Source: Lateolabrax maculatus (taxonomy: Eukaryota > Chordata > Actinopteri > Acropomatiformes > Lateolabracidae). Taken from it: a DNA stretch of 64,000 nucleotides. Below are positions 12,354-24,300 of the stretch, in pieces. The stretch is taken from NCBI GenBank assembly GCA_031216445.1, contig CM062219.1, positions 7,392,501-7,456,500 on the forward strand, read 5' to 3'. How positions within the stretch are numbered: position 1 is the stretch's first letter; every line of letters starts with the position of its first letter. The notes beneath the pieces are model-generated. The model was not told where the DNA came from. It did not search any database and was given only the letters and a program-made list of their open reading frames with translations. Both the position numbers and the translations under genes were made by a program.

Positions 12354-15300
12354 ACTCTTCTCCCCCTCCATACGTTCCTGCTGCATATACTTGGCACTGA
12401 CAAGAGCAGCTCGTTGTTTCTTCTGTGCAAAGTCAGGAGCTATTCCCTCTTTCTTTCTCTTGGCACAGCTCACATTCCCTCTCCAAAGCATTACAGATTT
12501 CATTAATTTTTTAAAAGTCAAATGTAATTTCATCGCACTTTGTTTACACGGACACAAAAATGTCTGCGTGAGAATTTTGTCAATGTGAAAGCATAGCAAA
12601 GTTTCCTATTTTAGAGGTTCTTGCATATTTCATTTCATGAGTTCATCCCCACTATGGAGGACGTGGAGGAGTCTAAGAATACCTTCGCTTTGGTGTGTCT
12701 GCTGTGTGCAGTTCATGTCTCACAGGCGAGCTAAGGAAGGCAGTGAATCAAAAAAGAAATTAGTCGTCTTTGTTTCCTGCTTGTTCAAACCACACGATTT
12801 CTGTCAGTGTGCAAAGCTACTTGCTTTAAATATGGGGTTGCCGGAGGATGGGGTTCATTTTAAGTTTAAGTTTAAGTTGACATGTTGTATAGTAAGAATA
12901 TGTGGCAGTTGCAGTGTAGCATTCAAACAATTAATCCTCTGGGGCTGCAGCTCAAGAGATATTCTGCTAAGGAATCATTGTGGCACAGAACAAGTACATC
13001 TTGTTTAAGAAACTAAGCGGAAATGTCAGGATAAAACCTTCGGCCAATAAGGCTCTGACAAATGGATCTTAATGGCAGTGAGTGTGAGTGCATTTATCAA
13101 ACTATTTCAGACAAAAAGGAAACTGCAGGAGTTTAAGTGGCTATTGTTTCCAGTTAGAGGATGAAAAGTAATAGACTGTAGTGGTTTTAAGTAGACGTAA
13201 ATTGCTATATTTTCATATAAAAACTATACTGTTTATACTGATTGAGGCTTTTGACAGAGCACATACAAAAACATTATGCCTTTTAGGAAGACCAAAGATA
13301 CAAACTTTTAGTTTTGTATACCTCCTGGTGGTCTTTCTGGTTGATCTAACACACAATTAAGTTAAAGCAGCTATAATCGATATTTTTGCAATAACAATGT
13401 ATCAAATGACAATGTGACACAGTGAAATGTGTTGCTAACTGAATCTGCATCTCCCCTAGGCTTCCCTGAGGTTTACAGCAAGTTTCAAACCATTGTTTAG
13501 CTGTCCAGCAGCTTTACTGTTTTGGTTCACCCTCACGGCTGTCAGGGTTGTTTTTGGTCAGAGCGGGCTGCTGTTTTCAGCAAAGAAGACTCTCAAAACC
13601 CACTGTACACTACCGGCTCAGCACCAAACAGCAGACAGACACAGTTAGAGAGGACCGGAGTAGAGCTGCAACTGACAATTATCTTCATTATCAAATACAT
13701 TCCTACAGGAGACACAGCGCTAGACTGTTGACTAACAGGAGTCTCAACAAAGTGCTCCTCTGCAAACTGACCTCTGAAGACCAAATTTATAAATCCAGGA
13801 AACGTGTTGAGGCAGCTAGACAGTTAGTGCTTTTCAGGGATTTTTGGATTATCCTTTTCAAACGTTGTCTGAAACACTTTGAAGGTTATTCTCTACCACA
13901 AAATATTAACTCTAATTTTTTTGTGTGTTTGCTGTCTGGCGTGCTGTCATTCTGTGCAGATTCCCAAACAACTGCTCAGTCCATATTGAAGCAGAATACA
14001 AGCAATGCACAATAAGGGAAGTTAGTAGTATCAGAAGCTGAGAGATAGTTTGCTGTGAAAGACCAGCATCTAAAATCTGTTCAATGAAAAGGGAAGAAAA
14101 CATACAGAGAACATAGAAAACATACAGTGGGTGTTCCCATTTAATGAATAATTTAATCTCTTAATTAAAAGATATGTGTTCTGTCTGTCCAAATAAGAAG
14201 GGGTGCACAGCTGATTTTTCTGTGTTTTGTCGGTGCCCGGCCACCTGCTGTTGCCTTCTGCCCAGCTGGTATTTTTACCCGTTTGTGTGGCATTAGTAGA
14301 TGAGCCCCAAGTTGGGAGCAGCTGGCTTCGCCAGGCACCTCACTCTTCTCCCTATTCTCCGATGACTCACATTCCCCTTACAACCAGGCCAAACCGTGGC
14401 CAGAATGAGAAATCAGTGAGGGGGACTGAGACAGAAACAGGGGGAGGGAGTAACAAAACCGAGCCCAGCCACAGGAAACTATTAGCATAGTAATGAGCAG
14501 GACATCTATGAGGACAGTAGGTCACAAAGCACCTCCAACCATGGTCAATGTCACGCCTGCATGCTAAAAAGGTATCATAGTAATCACTCCTGGGCCTCAG
14601 TGAATGGGATTACATATTGGTACCACACAGCTCCGTAGTGAAGTCACTCTGAGGCTAAGGGACTAATAGAGTATAATGCTAGGACAATGACAGACAGCTG
14701 ATGAAAATCCCTTTTGGGCTTGAATGTCTTAGTCATATGGGACTCCCTCTCCTTAGTCCCAAACGTGGGGAAAGAAGTGGGGGTGGGGGGTTGGTTGCCA
14801 TGAGAGTACGTGACACATGAAGTGATGGCAAATTATCCACAATGCTCCTGGGGTCAACGGTGATGCTTTGTGGCAAGGCAACAGACACGTGTCAAACCGC
14901 ATCATGTGAAGTGTTAACAGGGGCCTTGCCTTGGACACACAAACACACACACAAATACACACCTTGATCTTTCATGTGACAGTGCTAATGTTTCCCTTAG
15001 AAAGAGTTTTAAAGCATCTGTCTGTTTCAGTCTGGAATTTTGTCAATTTTGCCACCTGCCAGGGACAGAGGAGGGTAACGTAGGCACCTAAATTGTGCTT
15101 AAATTCACAATTTTGGCTGCTCAAAAGCAGTTAAGTGAGTACAATTAAAGTATGTAGTAAAAATAGCCAGGAGGTCCCAGCTAAATCATAAATGTCAGTC
15201 ATTTTTGGGAGCCACAGGCCAGTATAACACTACCTTTAAGAAACTGATCACTTTCTCTCTAAGCAGTGACACTTGGATATTTGCATATTGAGAGAAAGCC

Positions 15301-18300
15301 GGAGTATACTGTAGCTGAACATTTTGATGTATAATGTATGTATATGGTATTAAAACAGAGGACATAAGCCCTAAAATACAGTCTTTCCTGCTCTCTGTCA
15401 GCGTGTTGCTTTCATGTTCCCAAACAATCACTCACAACTGGAGTTCAGTGTAGTCTGACAGAATGAATTAGCACAGTTTGAAAGTGCTGTTCCAACAGAG
15501 GAAAGCACTCCCACTGTTGCTTGCGTAATTTTCTACTGCTGGTATATTTTAGGTGGGGTGTCTACCTGACAAGACAATCAAAGCAGAGCTACGTAAAGCA
15601 AATTGTCAGTCTCAAAATTAAAGGTCAAAATTGTCAGCCACTGTAGGGGAGGGATTGTAAACTCAAGTTTGCATTCACAGCTTGGAAACTGGCAAGAGTT
15701 CTCATCCGTGTTGCTTTATGAGTAACTCCTACTGGTAGGTCAGGTTGCCTTGGCAAAAAAGCAAAATAAAACCACCTCTATGTCTTGCCAAAAAAATTCT
15801 AAATTCTACAGTCCTCTATTCAAAGAACTGACATTTTGGGAAATACACCTTTTCACTTTCTTTTTGAGTTTGATAAGAAGACAGAGACCATCCTCGCAGT
15901 TAGCGGGGCTCTGTCCAAAGATAACAAACACTTCCCACCAGCACCTGTTAAGATCACTAATTAACACCTTATATTCCATATGTACAATCTGTACAAACAA
16001 AAAGTGTAAAAGCAACAAGTCTTGATTTTACTGGGGTTCACGTGCTGAACTACTGTATGTTGTCACAGCGAGGTTGCCAGGCAACCAGCAAAGACCCCAG
16101 CACCACATGTTGCTTTTACACTTCAATTTATGTACGGATCAAACAAACAAGATGTTACGAGAAGAACTTCATTTTAACTAGTAGCAAAGCTGGATTTGGC
16201 ATTAGTCCAAATTTAGTGCCACGACGGGCAGTAATTTGAGGGGCATCGGTTGTTTTCAGCTCACCCACACAGCCAACCTAACCCACCTCTCTGGATCTGA
16301 GCCACCGGTCGCTCACTGTCAAGTCACACATTTACCAGTGGATGTAGCCGCACAGTGCATTGTGTAAGCTGAAGGATCAACCACTCACTATGTGTCTTTG
16401 TGTCTGCCTCTGTTTCTCCCCCTTTGTGAAATTACATTTGAAACAAGAGGCAGGTTTTTCCTTTCTCTGTTTATATAATAACAGAAGTATGACTTAGAGG
16501 CAGTGTTTCCATTATAACAGCACTAACACCTTATTCACACCCACAGCTTGAGAGTGTTGCTCTCACACCTTGCACACTGCGCTCTATTTTCATGACAGCT
16601 CATGGCATGGCCAAGAAAGATCACACCACGACAAGTTAACATTTAACGTTTTAATGAAGCTGGAAGTTGTGCTGTGGAGATTGGACAGAAGTGCAAATGT
16701 GGGCGGAGGTTAAACGGTGTTGGCGGTCGAACAGGAGTGAACAGAAAACAAGGGAAGTTGATACTTAGAAGACGGGTACTGAAAGATAAAGTGAAGAAAA
16801 AAAATGCAGGATGGAAGGATGAATGAATAGGGGGCGGATTCATGAAAACTCTGAGGAGATCAGGCATTGTGAATGTCAGGTTTTACATATCATCTACAGT
16901 AGCACACACAATCATTTCTTTACTGCTACCTAAATAATATGTTCAGGCGAGATTCAGATTCTACGTCCTTTACAAGCAGCTACTATTCAAGCTGAGTTTA
17001 GGTTTTCTAAATACCTTGTATTAAATCATCTTGTCTAATCATTGTAACATAGAAACTGGATATTAGTCTCTCGTTATTGACATCAGAAGTGAAACATTTC
17101 TTTTGCTCATTAAGATTTTAGGTCCCATTACTTTAGACCTTTTTCTCTCAACATGAGTTCTGTTTGCAATCACGTAATTGCCGTTCAAAAGGTTTGCGTG
17201 CTTGAATGAGTATTAGGAATAATAAGCACCCTACTAAGATAAAATGTTCTGACATATTTCCCGTCCTCTTAATTAAGTGGGCTGAATTAGGCTTTGCATG
17301 TAGGATCAGAGTGGGGTCCACAAACTTGGATACATTCTCTTTTTTTCCCTCTCAAGTCTCTTTCAGTTCGCAGACCCTGCTGACTTATTTTGGCATTGCA
17401 ATATGAGAGACAAAACTTCAACCTGAATAGACTGCTGTGTAAAGTCCTGTGTGTGGTGTATTGATAATTAGAATCACTGTTGGAAAGTACATTTACACAA
17501 CCACTATACTTATGTACAACTCTGAGATACTTGACTTATTAGTATTTCCATTTTATCCTACTTTTGACTTCTATTCCACTACATTTCAGAGGGTAAATTG
17601 TACTTTTTACTCCACTACATTTAAACAGTTAGAATTACTAGTTACTTAACAAATTAAGATTTTACATTGAAAAAATATGATGTGCTTTTAGTATATACAA
17701 TGCATCTCTGAACATTAAACCAGTGGTTCTCAAAATGGTTTAATTTATTGGAAAAATTATCCAATATTACAGACAAAAAATAACAAATATTAGGGAATTC
17801 TTTGTACCATTTGAGTACCAATTTGTGCAGCAGAATTTTTTTGTTTGTTTGTTTGTTTGTTTTTCTCCTCTCCAGCTTTATTAATCATCTAAAGACCACT
17901 CAGATTTGTCTTGTGACCTTTTGGAAGGCTCAACCCCCAGCTTGGGAACCACTGCGCTAAACTAACAGTATATACAGTAGTTCAGACTAGCTCCACCTCA
18001 ACAGTAAAATGCTACTTAGGCATTGATGCAACACATATAATGATATATCCATCACTGATAGATTTTTCATATGTATTATTGTCCCATTCATATATGTGTA
18101 TATTACAGACAGGTGTCTTTTAGGACAATCATTTGTAGTGTCAGTAATCTAGTGTGTATTGTGCTATTGCATTTTATTTGAGAGGTAAATGTATAGTACC
18201 TAAACCGGAAAGAAGATGCGTTATTATTTGATGTGAGGGGAGCTGCATGGTCGGGTGTTTTGATGCATTGTTCTATTGTTCTAAACATAATACAAAGCAA

Positions 18301-21300
18301 TGTGTTTTCTTTACATCTCTTCATGTAAAAAACCACAGTGACTGAACAGCAGAACAGGAATGCAGTGTAACCATACTTCGGTTTAGTTAGACATTACGTC
18401 AGAGAGCCGATGCAGTGCGTTGATGCAGTGATGCCTGACAGCCTTTGTTTTTAAAGCTGACTACTGTATCGTATTATGGGACCATTAGCTCTCTGCTGGA
18501 TGATGAATTATCTTAGTATAATGCAAGTGACAGCACCGCTGATGGGCTTCTCATTTTATTTACATTCACATTAGCTTCTGCTTCTGCACCTTTTGTACTC
18601 AGGGTTTATCCATTTGGTAGTCTGTACTGTAATTACTGGGATGACTTCCTTAATGTCCTTCTGCACTCCCCACTTATCTTACCGTTTCTTCATGTGTCAA
18701 AATCTTTTACGCTCTCACTCTTTGTTTTCCTTTGTCTCTCTCTGTGTTCCCGCCATACAGAGATCTGTCTGCTCACCAAGGGCAGACGAACTGCGAGTGT
18801 GCGTGCGGACACCTACTGTCGACTCTTCTCCCTCTCCGTTGACCATTTCAATGAGGTGCTAGAAGAGTACCCCATGATGCGACGCGCTTTCGAAACTGTT
18901 GCCATTGACCGATTGGACCGCATTGGTAAGACCTGCCTACACCTAATTCCTGTCATGTCTGATTGGTCGAATCTCTTGCCTGTCATCGTGCCTTGTTGTC
19001 TTGTCTTTATCAGTATTCGTTTGCCTTCTTTCTTCATAAAAGCATTGTGTCTGCCATCTTGTGCTGCATGACCTGTATGCTACCGTTTTTTTTTTTGTTT
19101 GATTTTTTTTTTTTTTTTGTTCCCTTTAACTTCCGTCTCCTTCTTTGTCTCAAATAACATTAAAGATAATTTATTGTAACCAGCATTAATCCTTCTAAAG
19201 AACCAAAGTAGCGTTTTGTGGTTGGATTAACTGGAAGGCAGTGCATGTCGCTGTCCGGGAGGGAGTCAGTTCGCCCCCTCGTTGGTTTGGTGTTGACCCC
19301 CCCCACTGGATGACAGCGAGTGGATGGAAGCTAATCTCACATGCATGTGTGTCTGGCCCTCTTTCCACTCATCTGCACTCCTGGTTATGAGCAGCACCCC
19401 ACCCCATATCAGAGTTCTCAAAATCTACCAGACCCTGTAAAAAGAAACAAAAAGCAGGGCCAGGTGACATCAGGGAGTTGTTTCAGGCACTAACGTCCCC
19501 ACCATCAGATCCAGCCCAGTTTGCCAACAGGCAGGACCCTGTATAGCTCCATTCAGCTATACCCTCACCATCAACAATGCTTCCTTATTTTCACTGTCTG
19601 ATAGAGCAACATTTATAGAAGAACTTGGCCATGACAGATTATAGTTGAAATAGAATAAGTGATAATGGTTAAGACACATACAGATTTGTTACAGTTTAAA
19701 AAAGGGGCACATGTATGTAATACAAACAGGGCAATAATTGGTTGCATTGACCCTTATGTTTTCCCACTCCTTTTTTAAATGTGTTCAGTCTGCTCTGATA
19801 CTTTGATTAGAACTGGCACATTAATAAATTAAACATGTAGAAGTTAATATGATAATATGAAAGCGTTGTCTAAAAAGTAGAACGTATGTCTTTGTATTGC
19901 TTATGTTTTGCTGCATTAGTCGTATGTATCTTTTTGAAATGATAATTCTCTTCTTTCATTACCTTTTCTATATTAACAACTTGACAATAATAATTCAGCA
20001 CATTTTATGTAGAGAAACATTCAGGCACACTATGTTACTCCTACATTTTATATGGACATTTCAGTGTGTATAGTGACTATACTTGTGTATAATGAGGATT
20101 ATTTGCATCATGTGTTGTGCAAATATCTTCATTTATTTGACAAACTTACGGACAGATCACTCGGAGAATGCAATAAAAGCCAGGAGGATACACCACCATA
20201 TAATTCAAACAGTTCATATACAGTAATGCTATACTAAGGACATATGTAAAAAAAAATACTGGAACAACACTGGTGAAAAAGCTACAACACAGTGTATGTT
20301 ACTGTAGATTATGACATGAAATGCCATAAATTACAACTGCTAGTTAAATACTATTATTAGTATTAATTAATTACTATATTTCTATTTCAAAATGTTACAG
20401 TGATATTTTATGTAACTTTTATTCTAATTTCTAAACCCCTTCTAATTAAGACATTATTCCTTAGAAACATTTGCTATTACGGCGTCAGGTTACTGGTGGT
20501 GAAAAAATTACATTTTAAGGCTAATATATTATTTCTTAAGCAGAGTAAATAAAGCACTTTTGCAGTGATTTAAGGTTGATATGTTTAGCCTCTTTGGCTG
20601 CTACACAGACAACCCAAGCAGCTCATCGTCATAAATTAGCCACAGCTCAGTGTGTTGCCACTGGCTTTACCAATAAAGCTGCTTTCTTGTCAACAAACTT
20701 TTACACCTTCCGATAATATTTAAGGCTATAATGCTTGGTGATTTGTTTCCCTATTAAATAAATCAGAAAACACATCACCTGAATACAAAACTGAAGTTGA
20801 ATTTTCATAACAACAGTGTGCCAATGTTGTCTCATATCAGTGGTTAAGCTTGCAGTCTGTATCTACTCTTCTATCTGTTTTTGTTCTTTTTCTTTGTCAT
20901 GGCTTTGTATTTGTGTTTTATTTTGCCTGACACAGGCACATCAATATTGAATTGCTTTGCAACCCAAGTGTAGACTCAACACTGAAATACTGTAGTGTCA
21001 GGCAAGTCAGCAACAAGCGATGAACAATAGTTTTGGAACAAGACCACTCAGAGTCCAAAGTTAGAGTCAGAATCCAACAACAGATTTCTGTCACTGTTGA
21101 GACAACCTTTTCTCCTCACAATTACGTTCAGATAAGGGACAATACTTCAAAAGTTAATATGACATCTGTTCAAATCTGTTTAAATGTCTTCTATGGTTCA
21201 GTTAAAGGAAATAAAAATTGGTAGAGTTTAGGGGGAGAATGTGGTCATTTATACATTTTACAAATAACAACACTGATTTCTAGTTTAATACAGGACACAA

Positions 21301-24300
21301 ACCTCCATCTCGAGCTTTGTACTTAGTCCACGCGGACATCAACTCATATTTTCCCTGTGCTGTACGAATGTCACGCTAATATTACTACATTAAGTAGTTT
21401 TGTATGAGCGTAATTCACAGGAGACAAGGTTGCATTTTTTTTTTGGAACTAGAATAAAATAAAGATATAAAAACCTAATCTTTATTTGCCCTGTAGTGAA
21501 GTGTATGGATTTGTGCCCTTCACAATATACTGTATGCCCTTTGGCCTCAACAGTCTAAATCTACATTTGCCCTTTTAATGAGAGCCACAAGCTGAGTTAG
21601 CTTTTTACTATAGCTTAATGTTAGAAAATGAAAGCTCTGACACTTCTCTCTATAGATTCGATCCATCCTTTCAGACTAACCATGAAGGGGGTTTTGTCTC
21701 ATACGAGGGAAGATACTTTGTCATGATCCGTGCTGGTTGTATCGTTTCTATATATGAACTGCATTTGGTTACATGCTTGTCTTGCTCTAAAAAGGAAAGA
21801 AAAAAGTAACCATGCTTTGAAACCAATAACGTGTTGCACATTTGACATTATCTTTTATCTATCTAAAAATTATTTGACCAGGAGTCCGTCTTGAGACGAG
21901 CACATCTCGTTTTCAAGAGTGTCCTGGCCGACGAGTAGGCATCAGGTAAACACTTTATTCCAATTCCAATATTCGAACAGGGACAAATTGACCTATAAAG
22001 GCTTGCTAAATGGATCCGGTCTCAAATTCATCCTCCAAGAGTTAGACCTCTTGCTGAAGGTTACATTAACTGTTTAATTCTTACATCCGTGACACATAAC
22101 TCAAGTCACCCACACCAGTCCTGCAGATGTTTTGATGGACACATTCAAAATGTCAACAACTGAGACAATCAGAGAAACAAAAGATATCTCATTCACTGTT
22201 ACATGCCATGTTTACTTTGTAATAGACTTTCACAGAATAATCAACTGGATTATGAATACATGCTCAGCTCTATTGGTGTGACATTTTTATTTAATCTTTG
22301 AATCCTCTGTTCAAAGTGTATTCACAAATGAAATCATGTCTGCAGATTAGTAAAAACTTTACTAATGCAATGCCACATACACTTTTTGTTACATGTAAAA
22401 AATCCCATTTCATTATTTATTCATTTTTTCACCAATAGAAAAATAAAAGTTTCTTTCTGATTGTCTGACTTGAAATATAAATTCTGTTTTTTGTGTAAAT
22501 AATTTGGGAAAATATCTACTGACACTAATCAAAGAAAAGTCAATCTCATCTTTTGGCTTAAACTGTATTTAAACACACAGCTACAGTAATGTCATATTGA
22601 TCAAATGAGGAGGGCAAAAGTTTATTTAATCAATTAAGAATCATTTTCTTACAAACATTTACACTAGTTGTCCTCTCTAAAATAAGTTCTTTAGTAATGT
22701 ACTAAATAACCCTTCAACAAGAAGAAACTGAAGAAAAACATTTCCTGCAGTGACTCATAAAAGAAAAACAACCTATTACAGATTATTTGTAAAATTATTT
22801 ATCAAATGGCAATGTGTAATTTCTCTGTAAATGCATCTCAAAATTTGTGTATTTTATTTTTTAACAATTACAGCTTTCATTATTTATATGATGTCTGTTA
22901 ACATTATGATGTTTGTGTTTTTTGTTTTGCTTTTTATTTGTTTGTTTGATGTTCTAGTTGGCTTTCAGACTGTTTTACGACAATTATGTTGTTTTTTCAG
23001 ATATTGGTTAATTACTGTATCGTTATTTCTTGAATCATATTGATTGGTGAAATTTGTATATTGAACTTATCACACTGGTTCTACTGCGCCAGGAAATACA
23101 AATTGGTAACCCAGTAATGACATTTTGTTATTTTCAAATGGTGATTCAACCCATATCTGATCAATTTTTTTTTCAATTTTATGTTTTATATTTTAAAAAA
23201 GAAACTTTTCTTTGCCCATGAGTGGTGTTTACATTTTGCTTATGTTTGTTTTTATTTTGTTTTTAAGGGATACTATTTTTACAGTCTACTTCACCCCTGA
23301 AAAAGCAGTCTAGAATATTTTGAATATAATATATAATATACAGTATAAATCAGGTTTTGCCCGGTTGAAAGTTTGTTTTCCTCTCTTTCGTTCATGAGTT
23401 CTCTCTGGAGAGACTTGCATGGTAAAACATTAAAGTAGGTCAGGGTTTCTTTAAGAATGAGCTGTGTATTAGGGCACAAATCAAACTCATGTTACTGTGT
23501 ATGTGTATATATTTCATAAGGGGACTCAGACATTTAAAGTAGCATTCACGTGTTTCCAGCCTGGCAGTTGGTTAGTTTGTCAAGTTCTTCAGCTCCTCCT
23601 ATTTGGCTGTGTTTGGGCTGCTAAACATTAAATGCATAAAAGTTGAATTAAAGTGATATTTTGACATTTTAAAGTATGTATATCCCAATGCTAACAATGC
23701 ACAATAATAATTCAGATGTTTTTTCTGATGGAAAAACAATCGATGTTGCTATAGCCATGATGTAGCAGCTTTTTAAGAGAAGATGTGAAGTAAAATTATT
23801 TACTTATAAGAAAAAATACGTTTTAATGTATATATAACTCTAATAGTCTGTTATATTCTTTGGTACGTGTGTCAACTGGGGAGGATAAAAAGTCAAAGTC
23901 AGATTAGAGGAGGAGAGAAATAAAAAGAGGCCAGAAGAATGTAGAAGGGCAGCAGGAACAGCGACAGATAAGATAGACGGCACACTGTAATACATTATAA
24001 TTTTCCTTTTAAAATTGATTTAAATTTCACACACTGACTGATTCCTGTTGCCCTGAAATCTTAACCTGTGTTTTAACAACCAGTAAACATTTAGATTATT
24101 AAAGGTTCTCTCTGGAGAAATAATAAATATGCTGTCCTTCCAATCTTTCCAATCTACAGAGTTTAACCCTGTCACCTTTAAAAATGCAATGCAAACATCC
24201 TCGTAAGTTAACAGTAGTCTTATATGTGGTGCTAGTTTTAGCTCTCAACTACCCAACCCTGTAGTAAGTGTTGCATTTAAAATGAACGTAAAATTGAAAA

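Larger units (their letters stand above)
11932..18760 (+). other. hcn1: hcn1 intron 6
   Basis: The intron is 6.8 kb, with donor GTGAGA and acceptor ATACAG. It holds a CA microsatellite (12307), a short MITE-like terminal fragment (13662), a teleost dispersed repeat (15828) and a nested pair of DNA-transposon-like elements (17475-18060). No extra coding exon was recognised. Confidence 0.85.

Noticed and set aside
12306..12599. Long minus-strand reading frame across the CA microsatellite
   Set aside because: It depends on a Cys-Val repeat translated from (GT)n and has no other protein features.
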